Shown here one piece after another: positions 34,946 through 41,705 of a stretch of DNA of 64,000 nt. Location: NCBI GenBank assembly GCA_964487505.1, contig CAZARD010000009.1, positions 1 to 64,000 on the forward strand, given 5' to 3'. The stretch is from JAFDVJ01 sp964487505 (GTDB lineage Bacteria > Acidobacteriota > Blastocatellia > Pyrinomonadales > Pyrinomonadaceae). The notes beneath the pieces were generated by a model, which did no database searches, was not told the DNA's origin, and worked only from the letters and a program-made list of their open reading frames with translations. The stretch's first letter is position 1. The number at the start of each line of letters is the position of its first letter. The position numbers were made by a program, and so were the translations under genes.

Positions 34946-35026
34946 AGTACGATAAAATCCGACCGAGACGACGTCGAAATCAGAGGGCGGTGCAAAAAGA
35001 TGAGGCCCCCTTAAGTCAATTGCTGA

Positions 35027-35539
35027 CTAATCGTCTTTTCGACGAACCAAGATCGTTCGGCCACTGTTCTGACCCGGGCCGTCGCATCCAACCATATTGA
35101 ATGTTCCACTCAGCCGATTTTCGTCGATTTGCGTCAATGCATATTGAACGGTGCAGTGCTCAGATCGAAAGACAGTGAAATCGATTTTCTCGTTATTGAG
35201 TGTTCCGCGAATTGCCGCATATTCGGCGACATCCTTTCGACTGTCAAAATAGAGCAGTGTTTTTCCCGTAATTTTGTTGTCCTTGCATTCGACGATAACT
35301 GATGGCAAAGAGCGTCCGCGTATCTTGCCCTCACCCAACTCTTTATCGGTAACATCAGTGGCAATCTCGTAAACCAGCCATTCGCCGGAAATTGATGAAC
35401 ACGGTAGCTTCGAACGCTCCGCTTCGTTTGTTTTCATATTTTTGAGACCCTCAAAGCTTTGGCGGTTTCGTTCCTGGCAACCGACTTGGGTTGTTATTGC
35501 CAAAAACAGGATCAGCATCACATTCAGACTTTGTCGCAT
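35027..35539 (-). CDS. Lower-GC lipoprotein, candidate immunity protein
   Basis: 170 residues with a lipobox-like TQVGC after a hydrophobic leader, then SISGEWLVYEIATDVTDKEL, KITGKTLLYFDSRKDV and LSGTFNMVGCDGPGQ, a beta-sandwich or lipocalin-like pattern. Base composition is visibly more AT-rich than its neighbours. It starts one base after the stop of the RHS-tip-like fragment, the position of an immunity gene in RHS loci. The role is inferred from position only. Confidence 0.65.
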   Translation of the reverse strand: MRQSLNVMLILFLAITTQVGCQERNRQSFEGLKNMKTNEAERSKLPCSSISGEWLVYEIATDVTDKELGEGKIRGRSLPSVIVECKDNKITGKTLLYFDSRKDVAEYAAIRGTLNNEKIDFTVFRSEHCTVQYALTQIDENRLSGTFNMVGCDGPGQNSGRTILVRRKDD

Positions 35540-35540
35540 C

Positions 35541-35975
35541 TTAATCCTCCGGTCCCTTTATCTTAATTGGGATTGTAACTACCTTTATTGGAGTTGCATC
35601 CGGCAGTTGAATTGGTTCTGTTCCAGTCACATTCTCAAGGCGAGGATTACTCCGGTTCGTGTCTTTTTCAAGTACGGAATTTGCATCTGCGATGGATTCG
35701 TCCAGGCTTTGATTCTGCAGTGTTAGTGACCGTAGAAATTCGGTAGCAGCGGCGAGATTCGACGAGGTATTTACCTTGCCACTACCGGTAGAACTCTCAT
35801 AATAGGCGGTTGAGCCAGGGGCCAAGTTTTGACTGATGACCTTACTAAATTCAGGGCCGGGGAAGCAACTAAAAAAGACCGATGCTTTTGCGGTTATTAA
35901 CGGTATTGGTTCACTGAACTGCGACCCATTAGCGAGATTCTTTGTCACAAGTCCGGATTTCCCAAGTTGCTGCAC
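35541..35975 (-). pseudogene. 5'-truncated RHS-tip-like fragment
   Basis: The frame from GTG at 35975 gives 144 residues beginning MQQLGKSGLVTKNLANGSQF; codons to about 36000 (SSTKDGPEIV) are still open and look like part of the same protein. ASVFFSCFPGPEFSKVISQN and LAPGSTAYYESSTGSG suggest a caspase/CHAT-like strand-Cys arrangement, a tentative reading. It lacks any start-proximal domain and its upstream neighbour is an unrelated HsdR tail, so the core was probably lost by recombination. Low GC like the next gene. Confidence 0.55.
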
Positions 35976-36000
35976 AATCTCGGGACCATCCTTTGTCGAA

Positions 36001-36171
36001 CTAATAAGCCGCCTGCTTCAAGTACAAGTATCGCTGAAACCCGTTGAACATCTTACTCATCTCATCCGGCTTGCCGAGGTCCTTCATCGCGTCGGCCAGC
36101 GAGTCGTGATACTTCAGTCTAAGAAGCGGCGTCAGTTTCTCTTTCGCGAGTCCATCGACGCCGACAGCCAT
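36001..36171 (-). pseudogene. 3' remnant of a type I restriction HsdR gene
   Basis: The last 56 codons read LTPLLRLKYHDSLADAMKDL then GKPDEMSKMFNGFQRYLY, the C-terminal domain typical of EcoEI-type HsdR subunits (a PLL-R-KYxD-A-LG pattern and the terminal FxGFQ-LY). Nothing upstream continues the roughly 800 missing residues, so only the 3' tip is left. It indicates a former type I restriction-modification locus. Confidence 0.72.
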
Positions 36172-36587
36172 TGATCGCCTACGTGATTCACGGAGGCGGC
36201 TATGCGTAACTACTTCGCCGAACTCTTCGTTGAAACGGCGAGCATCGGAAGATCACTGCCATTACTGCCAAAAGGGTCGCTTTTAGGTACTTTTGGCAGT
36301 AATGGCAGTGAATCCTGGGCGGCGAGTTTTCGCGTCGCGGAGTGTGATACGGCTAACTGACCGATGTTTGGCGACTATCAGGCTTCGCCGTAACTGCATC
36401 TTCTGACGGAGCGCACTCAATTCCCCAATTCCTCAGCGGCCAATGCAAGCGTTTCCGAGGGGGCGTTACCAGAGTAGTTTTCCCCAAAAAGTCCACCGTG
36501 TGGTCCAACATCTAGTCCAACACGCTCTGCGGCAACGCCTGTTCCGTCAAAGTGACGTTGTAACTTCCTGTAATGCTTGAAGATAGC
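36172..36587. other. Non-coding part of the decayed island
   Basis: About 415 bp without a recognisable gene. Apart from the 21-bp perfect inverted repeat (36254-36310) it contains only short ORFs such as the one ending at 36417, whose product matches no family I know. Confidence 0.5.
36254..36310. repeat. Perfect 21-bp inverted repeat
   Basis: Left arm 36254-36274 (CACTGCCATTACTGCCAAAA, then G) is exactly reverse-complementary to right arm 36290-36310, with a 15-base loop. Each arm contains ACTGCC twice, separated by three bases. It is too regular for chance and lies within the decayed island; it may be a transposon-end relic, a recombination site or a strong hairpin. Confidence 0.8.
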
Positions 36588-36633
36588 TGGAGCCGATGAA
36601 GGGACTTGAACCCCCGACCTGATGATTACAAAT
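36588..36633 (-). repeat. 3' half of a tRNA-Thr gene, candidate att site
   Basis: On the minus strand the sequence from ATTTGTAATCA through GGTCGGGGGTTCAAGTCCC to CATCGGCTCCA is the anticodon-loop-to-CCA half of a tRNA-Thr(TGT). The 5' half (D-arm and half of the anticodon stem) is replaced by unrelated DNA. Such fragments are left when an element integrates by site-specific recombination into a tRNA 3' end. Confidence 0.75.
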
Positions 36634-36730
36634 GACCTCCACCAAGCACAAGAAGATCCGATTCCCGCTACTCGTGCATAGCGTGATCTAGCCGTATCCG
36701 ACGCGATTTGGTGGACAATTTGGCGGACAA

Positions 36731-36759
36731 ACAAAACGGACGCCGCGGCGGGCGTCCGT
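36731..36759 (-). terminator. Intrinsic terminator of the tRNA-Arg gene
   Basis: On the minus strand ACGGACGCC, a 6-base loop and GGCGTCCGT form a perfect 9-bp stem followed by TTTGTTTG, 18 bp beyond the tRNA. Confidence 0.85.
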
Positions 36760-36776
36760 AAGTTGTTGAAAAGAAA

Positions 36777-36854
<78 letters not shown>

Positions 36855-36865
36855 GAAGGCGATTC

Positions 36866-36963
36866 GATTTGCGATTTTGGATTTTGGATTTCGGGAACCG
36901 TCTCGCCCGAGCCAAAAGCCCGGTGCAGGACAACCAAAAATCTAAGATCTAAAATCCAAAATC
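36866..36963. repeat. Word-like repeat family A, inverted pair
   Basis: GGATTTTGGATTT words at about 36872-36892 and CCAAAATC words ending at 36963 bracket a short middle. The right-hand word lies directly against the apt stop codon (TAG at 36965-36967). Confidence 0.75.
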
Positions 36964-36964
36964 G

Positions 36965-37486
36965 CTACGAGTTGTAGTTTATCAGCGACTTTACCTCGTA
37001 GCCGGCGAACTTGTCGCGGCCGTTGAGAAAGTCGAGTTCGACGACGAAAGAAAGTCCGACGATCTTGCCGCCGAGGCCTTCGACAAGATCGACGACCGCG
37101 CGGGCGGTGCCGCCGGTCGCCAGAAGATCGTCGACGATCAGCACGCGATGACCTTCGCCGACAGCGTCCTTGTGCATCTCAAGCGTGTCCTGGCCGTATT
37201 CGAGATCGTACGAGACCGAGACCTTTTCGGCCGGCAGCTTTTTCGGCTTTCGGACCGGGACGAATCCGGCTTTCAAATGATAAGCCAACGGCGCCGCGAA
37301 TATGAAGCCGCGCGATTCGACGCCGATGACCGTATCGATCGGTTCGCCACGGAAATGATCGGCGAGCGCGTCGATCGTCAGGCGCAGACCCTCGGTGTCC
37401 TTGAGCAGCGTCGTAATGTCGTAAAAGTTGATTCCCGGCTTCGGAAAATCCGGAACTTCCCTGATCAGTTTTCTAAGTTCTTCCAT
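36965..37486 (-). CDS. apt: Adenine phosphoribosyltransferase
   Basis: ATG at 37486 gives 173 residues, the normal length; a further in-frame ATG at 37507 is possible. PDFPKPGINFYDITTLLKD, GVESRGFIFAAPLA and the PRPP loop VLIVDDLLATGGTA are all intact. The enzyme converts adenine and PRPP to AMP in purine salvage. The gene stands alone and ends against a family A repeat. Confidence 0.95.
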   Translation of the reverse strand: MEELRKLIREVPDFPKPGINFYDITTLLKDTEGLRLTIDALADHFRGEPIDTVIGVESRGFIFAAPLAYHLKAGFVPVRKPKKLPAEKVSVSYDLEYGQDTLEMHKDAVGEGHRVLIVDDLLATGGTARAVVDLVEGLGGKIVGLSFVVELDFLNGRDKFAGYEVKSLINYNS

Positions 37487-37603
37487 CTTCGTGATCTCAC
37501 TCCGCATAAACCGGCGTTCAGCGACGACCGAACCCGAACCGCGCGATGACTTGCCAAGTATGTTCGCGGTTGCTGCAATTCGCTATCAAATCAACGTACC
37601 GGC

Positions 37604-37882
37604 TCATCTTTCGACCCGGAACGACGAGAACGTGCTCACCGGATCGAGAACCTCTTCCTCGAAATGCGTCACCTCGGCATATGTCGGGCCCGTCATCAGG
37701 TCCCCGCGAAACGCTTCGACGGCACGTTGGGAACCTTCGGCGTAGGCCTCGACGCTGCCGTCCGGGCGATTCCTGACATAACCAACAACCTGGTGCCGCG
37801 CCGCCGCCCGCTGCGTGAAATAGCGGAAACCGACGCCTTGGACGATTCCGCTGACAACAAATTTTCGGGCAACGCGAGACAT
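37604..37882 (-). CDS. acyP: Acylphosphatase
   Basis: 92 residues with VSGIVQGVGFRYFTQRAA (catalytic Arg20) and GYVRNRPDGSVE (Asn38). Both catalytic residues are present. It hydrolyses acyl phosphates in the cytoplasm. Starts just inside a family A repeat. Confidence 0.93.
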   Translation of the reverse strand: MSRVARKFVVSGIVQGVGFRYFTQRAAARHQVVGYVRNRPDGSVEAYAEGSQRAVEAFRGDLMTGPTYAEVTHFEEEVLDPVSTFSSFRVER

Positions 37883-37883
37883 T

Positions 37884-38009
37884 TGGATTTTGGATTTTAG
37901 ATTTTGGATTTTAGATTGCTTATCGATCTGAGATTCGCCGCTTGCATAATGGATTAACTTTCTTCACGGCTCACCGATCCAAAATCCAAAATCTAAAATC
38001 CAAAATCGC
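37884..38009. repeat. Word-like repeat family A, inverted pair
   Basis: GGATTTTGGATTTTAGATT words at 37885-37917 and CCAAAATCTAAAATCC at 37979-38005. The right word touches the stop of the ChdC-like gene (TAG at 38011-38013). Confidence 0.75.
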
Positions 38010-38010
38010 C

Positions 38011-38787
38011 CTACCCGATCGCGTCGAGACATTCGATCAACGGTCGTTGCCGGCACGTGTAGACCGGCAGCCCGCGAAGCGTGAACTTGCTCGCCGAAGT
38101 CTCGCGCAACTCCTCGGCAAGGGCCAGGAAATCCTTCGGTTCGTCGGTTTCGAAACTGACGATGAACTCCTGTTCGCTGAAGCCGAAGGCGTGCGTCAAA
38201 TGGATCTTGATGTTCTCGAATCGCCGCCCGACCATGAAGTTCTCTTCAATCAACGCGGTCCGCTCGTCTTCCGGCTTCGAATACCAATCGCTATGCTTCG
38301 TGCACGGATAGACGAAATGATACCGCTTTTCGCCCGCCCGCACGTGATATCGGTCCTCGGCCGTTTCGTGCGAATCGGACGGAAGGAACATCATCCGCTT
38401 CGTGACCGCCAGGTAATTGTCAGCGGTTTCGAGATAGCTTCCGAAATTCGTGCGGTAAAGCCGCGCGGTCATTTCCTGGATCACATCGAGCGACGAGCCG
38501 ATCCTCCAAAACATCAGATCAGCCTTCGAATCGAACCCGACAAGCGAATAAGCGTGCAGCAAAAGCCCTTCGTGGTAGGATTCGAAGACATCGCGGAACT
38601 CGTTCTTGAAGACGGCTTTCGACGCCGGGTCAAGCTTGCGCCAATCCGGATTCACGCGAAAGAAGATAAAATTGACGAACTGCTTTTCGAGAACGGGAAA
38701 CCGTTGCGGCTCGCGGTTTCCCTCGACGAGCCGGAGTTGTCCGGCCTCAGCCTCAGCGGTGTCGAAATCGAAAAGCTCCATCGTCAT
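38011..38787 (-). CDS. Chlorite-dismutase-family protein (ChdC/HemQ-like)
   Basis: 258 residues from ATG 38787 (an in-frame ATG two codons later is possible). LVGFDSKADLMFWRIGSS, MMFLPSDSHETAEDRYHVRAG, KHSDWYSKPEDERTALIEEN and KIHLTHAFGFSEQEFIVSFE are the ferredoxin-like repeats and the proximal-histidine region of the family. It most likely works as coproheme decarboxylase in haem synthesis. Confidence 0.85.
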   Translation of the reverse strand: MTMELFDFDTAEAEAGQLRLVEGNREPQRFPVLEKQFVNFIFFRVNPDWRKLDPASKAVFKNEFRDVFESYHEGLLLHAYSLVGFDSKADLMFWRIGSSLDVIQEMTARLYRTNFGSYLETADNYLAVTKRMMFLPSDSHETAEDRYHVRAGEKRYHFVYPCTKHSDWYSKPEDERTALIEENFMVGRRFENIKIHLTHAFGFSEQEFIVSFETDEPKDFLALAEELRETSASKFTLRGLPVYTCRQRPLIECLDAIG

Positions 38788-38944
38788 AATATGCCGGCGC
38801 GATCCGCGCAAGGTCTTATTCTGCCAAGTTTTCGCGCCGATGTCCAAAACCGGGCGTCGCAATTGCCGGGGACGCGACGCATTGGAATTGAGATCGTTTG
38901 TGTGGTATTCATAATTTGCATTTTTCAATCTTCGGCAGACTTCA

Positions 38945-39538
38945 ATGGACGATCAGATCACGCACAAGCGCGAAAACCTCGCGAGGCTTTTCAGCGCGCT
39001 CGATCCGGATCCGGAACGGGCTGCGGCCGCGTTCGAGGATGTCCGTCGGCGACTGATCAGCTTTTTCGCGCGCAACGGGGCGAACGATCCGGAAGAGCTT
39101 GCCGACGCGACGATCGATCGGGTCATCAAACGCTTCGAGACGTACAGACCTGAGGGCGATCAATCGCTGGTGAGGTTCTTCAGAGGTTTCGCGCGAAACA
39201 TTCTTTTCGAACATTACAGATCGTCCAAACGCGTTGTTTACATCGGCGACGAGGAGATCTTCGACAGTCTGCGACCGAATGGCTCCGAACCGGAGCCGGC
39301 AGAAGAGCCCGAAATTCTTTGCCTCGACAACTGCCTTCAGACGCTCGCGCCGGAAGATCGGGAACTTCTGCTGGCCTACTACGAGCACGACGGCGCCGGA
39401 AAGGCGAAAGTCCGCAAGGCGTTGGCCGACCGCGCCGGTTTGACCGTATCCGCCCTGCATACAAAGATTTACAGGCTTCGCGAGAGCGTCGGAAGATGCC
39501 TGACCGATTGTCTCGAAAAAAAAAGTGTGAGATTTTGA
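38945..39538 (+). CDS. ECF-type RNA polymerase sigma factor
   Basis: 197 residues: a region-2-like segment (RRRLISFFARNGANDPEEL ... FFRGFARNILFEHYR) and a region-4-like helix-turn-helix (LAPEDRELLLAYYEHDG ... LADRAGLTVSALHTKIYRLR). It lacks regions 1 and 3 as ECF factors do. The next gene encodes its probable anti-sigma factor. Nine A in a row near the end (39517-39525) could cause slippage but only affect the last residues. Confidence 0.82.
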   Translation: MDDQITHKRENLARLFSALDPDPERAAAAFEDVRRRLISFFARNGANDPEELADATIDRVIKRFETYRPEGDQSLVRFFRGFARNILFEHYRSSKRVVYIGDEEIFDSLRPNGSEPEPAEEPEILCLDNCLQTLAPEDRELLLAYYEHDGAGKAKVRKALADRAGLTVSALHTKIYRLRESVGRCLTDCLEKKSVRF

Positions 39539-39569
39539 CCCCTAAAATCAATACCGATTGTAAGGGGGT
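39538..39569 (+). promoter_or_regulatory. Hairpin that could mask the next gene's ribosome-binding site
   Basis: ACCCCT (39538-39543), beginning at the sigma-factor stop codon, can pair with AGGGGGT (39563-39569), which contains the Shine-Dalgarno of the downstream gene. A ribosome finishing the sigma factor would open it, coupling the two genes. Confidence 0.45.
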
Positions 39570-39574
39570 TTACG

Positions 39575-40390
39575 ATGAACGACGACCTCAAAAATTACCG
39601 GGATTATCTTCTCGGCAAATCGAGCGAAGAAGAGACCGAGCGGATCGATCTCGCAATCCTTGCCGGCGCAATTTCGGACAACGATTTGGCGATCGCCGAA
39701 AACGAACTGATCGAGGAGTATCTTGAAGGCGCGCTCGACCACGACGACCGCATTCGGTTTCGCGAACATTTCCTGGCCACCGACGCACGACGGCGAATCG
39801 TGGACGAAACGCGTGCGATGCGTCTGGCAGCGCGCGTCCGGGGGCGCGAAAGCGATCCTGCGCCAATGCGCGGCGCGGCGACGTTGAATGTCGGACGCGG
39901 AGTTTTCGGGTACATTTCGGATATTCGGCGATCGATGCGATTTGCGTTGGCAGCAGCCGTTCTGATCGTCGCCGGTCTGGCGATCTGGTATTGGGTCGGC
40001 GGCCGGGGATCTGACCTCGCGCGGCTCGAAACCCGTTATGCCGAACTGAACCGCCGCGTCGATCCCTCGGCATTTCCATCGACCGCCGTGCGGACCTTGT
40101 TCGAATCCAGATTCCGGAGCGGCGGTGAAAAGAAGATGAGACTCGCGGAATTTGCGGGCGATCCTTTGTTCCTTCTAGCAGTTCCGCGGGAATCGACTTC
40201 AGGCGTTTTCGATCTTTCCGTCGAACGCAACGGCAAGCAGATCTTCACGATTCGCAACCTGTCGCCCGTCAAACAAGAGGTGCGGGCCATAATCCCGCGC
40301 GAGATCGCGTCGGGGGGGCCATTCGTCATCCGTCTCGATGGATCCGGAACCAACGGCGATCCAATCCGCTACGAAGTGTCGATCGAGTAA
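39575..40390 (+). CDS. Membrane-anchored putative anti-sigma factor
   Basis: 271 residues: a helical N-terminal cytoplasmic part (NDDLKNYRDYLLGKSSEEET ... ENELIEEYLEGALDHDDR), one transmembrane helix (MRFALAAAVLIVAGLAIWYWV, about residues 121-141) and an exported beta-rich domain (SGVFDLSVERNGKQIFTI). The architecture and position after an ECF sigma gene identify it as the regulator of that sigma factor; no zinc-finger HxxxCxxC is present. Confidence 0.72.
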   Translation: MNDDLKNYRDYLLGKSSEEETERIDLAILAGAISDNDLAIAENELIEEYLEGALDHDDRIRFREHFLATDARRRIVDETRAMRLAARVRGRESDPAPMRGAATLNVGRGVFGYISDIRRSMRFALAAAVLIVAGLAIWYWVGGRGSDLARLETRYAELNRRVDPSAFPSTAVRTLFESRFRSGGEKKMRLAEFAGDPLFLLAVPRESTSGVFDLSVERNGKQIFTIRNLSPVKQEVRAIIPREIASGGPFVIRLDGSGTNGDPIRYEVSIE

Positions 40391-40394
40391 ATCG

Positions 40395-40482
40395 CTGACT
40401 GAAGGCGGGACTTCGAACCTGGACTCCGAGAATTGCCGACTGAAGGCGGGACTCCAAACGGCGGGACTCCGAACAGCGGGAC
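40395..40482. repeat. Word-like repeat family G (GGCGGGACTCC units)
   Basis: CTGAAGGCGGGACTTCGAAC, CTGAAGGCGGGACTCCAAAC, GGCGGGACTCCGAAC and AGCGGGACACTC follow one another between two convergent genes. No T-run or stem is evident. Confidence 0.65.
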
Positions 40483-40484
40483 AC

Positions 40485-41630
40485 TCAGATCTCGACGGGA
40501 ACGCCGCCGATCATCGATAGAACCACGTTCCCATCGTCATCAATGGCGACCAAGTCGGCGCGTTTTCCCGGTTCGAGCGATCCGCGTGTCGCGTCCGTCC
40601 CGAGCAGCCGCGCCGGGTTAAGGCTCGCCATCCGCGCGATATCGGCATCTGCGACCCCGACCGATCGGGCCGTCCGCACCGCGTCGAGCATCGTGATGAC
40701 GCTTCCGGCGATGCTTCCGCGTTCGTTCCGCGTGCGGCCGCCCGTGACCGATATCCGTTCGCCCCAAAGCTCGAAATCGCCGTCGCCGAGACCCGTCGGA
40801 GCCACCGAATCGCTGATCAGCGAAACGTTCTCGGCGCCCTTCTTGTCAAAAACGAACCGCAGAAGATCGGGATGGACGTGGATGCCGTCGGCGATGATGT
40901 CGATAGAGACATCCCGCGTCAATCCCCAGCCGACGACTCCGACATCGCGATGATGAAGACCCGTCATCGCGTTGAAGAAATGCGTCATATGGCGCGCGCC
41001 GGCGGCAAATGCCGCGTCCAGAATATCAGGCGTCGCGTTCGTGTGCCCGATCGACGGGATCCAGCCGCAACGGGCGAGTTCGCGGACGAGATCGACGCCG
41101 CCCTCGATCTCGGGAGCGAAGGTCGTCACGTGCGCGCCGGCGCGAAGCGTCGGAAGCGTGGCCAGTTCCGTGCCCGTGAATGTCCGGAAATATTCCGGCC
41201 GGAGCGCGCCGCACATTTGCGTGTTGGCGAAGATGCCCTCGTAATGGACACCAACGATCTGCGCGACCGGCCGGTTCGCCTGCAATTCGACCGCCTTTTC
41301 GATCTCCGCGATGACGCGCCGGTAGTTCTCATCGGAATCCGGAACGAAGGTCGGAACCCAGGCCGTCACTCCGTTCCGCGCCAGATGCCGCCCGACGGCG
41401 AGCAACCCTTCGGCGTCGGCCTCGTTGACATCGACTCCGACCGCGCCGTGATTGTGGATATCGATGAACCCCGGAAACACCGTCGCGCCGCCGAGATCCA
41501 GACTGAGACCCGACGGCCCTTCGTCCGCAGCGGCGATTTGAATCGTCCCATCTGAAATCGACAGCACCGGTGATTTCCGACCGGCGTTCCCGACGATCGG
41601 GACCGCGTTCCTAAGAATGATCCTTTCCAT
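40485..41630 (-). CDS. nagA: N-acetylglucosamine-6-phosphate deacetylase
   Basis: 381 residues, normal length. Amidohydrolase motifs PGFIDIHNHGAVGVD, VGVHYEGIFANT, SIGHTNATPDIL, MTHFFNAMTGLHHRDVG and ADGIHVHPDLL are intact, together with the SDSVAPTGLGDG active-site aspartate block. It deacetylates GlcNAc-6-P to GlcN-6-P. In this region it is the last step of the predicted MurNAc/GlcNAc recovery, downstream of MurQ. Confidence 0.93.
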   Translation of the reverse strand: MERIILRNAVPIVGNAGRKSPVLSISDGTIQIAAADEGPSGLSLDLGGATVFPGFIDIHNHGAVGVDVNEADAEGLLAVGRHLARNGVTAWVPTFVPDSDENYRRVIAEIEKAVELQANRPVAQIVGVHYEGIFANTQMCGALRPEYFRTFTGTELATLPTLRAGAHVTTFAPEIEGGVDLVRELARCGWIPSIGHTNATPDILDAAFAAGARHMTHFFNAMTGLHHRDVGVVGWGLTRDVSIDIIADGIHVHPDLLRFVFDKKGAENVSLISDSVAPTGLGDGDFELWGERISVTGGRTRNERGSIAGSVITMLDAVRTARSVGVADADIARMASLNPARLLGTDATRGSLEPGKRADLVAIDDDGNVVLSMIGGVPVEI

Positions 41631-41644
41631 CCTGTTATGAACCT

Positions 41645-41681
41645 AAGAAAAAAACCCGTGCCGTATTGCGACGGCACGGGT
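41645..41681 (-). terminator. Intrinsic terminator of the TonB receptor gene
   Basis: On the minus strand ACCCGTGCCGT, a 6-base loop and ACGGCACGGGT form a perfect 11-bp stem followed by TTTTTTC, 25 bp after the stop codon at 41706. Confidence 0.92.
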
Positions 41682-41705
41682 GAGCATGCGAATCAAGCCA
41701 GTCTT

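Noticed and set aside
36417..36734. Minus-strand ORF that might be an integrase C-terminus
   Set aside because: No tyrosine-recombinase R-H-R-Y motifs; part of the translation (SGVQVPSSAP) is simply tRNA sequence read as protein.
39517..39525. Programmed frameshift at the A9 run in the sigma factor gene
   Set aside because: It lies within the last residues, no stimulatory structure or conserved extension is visible, and the zero-frame product is already complete.
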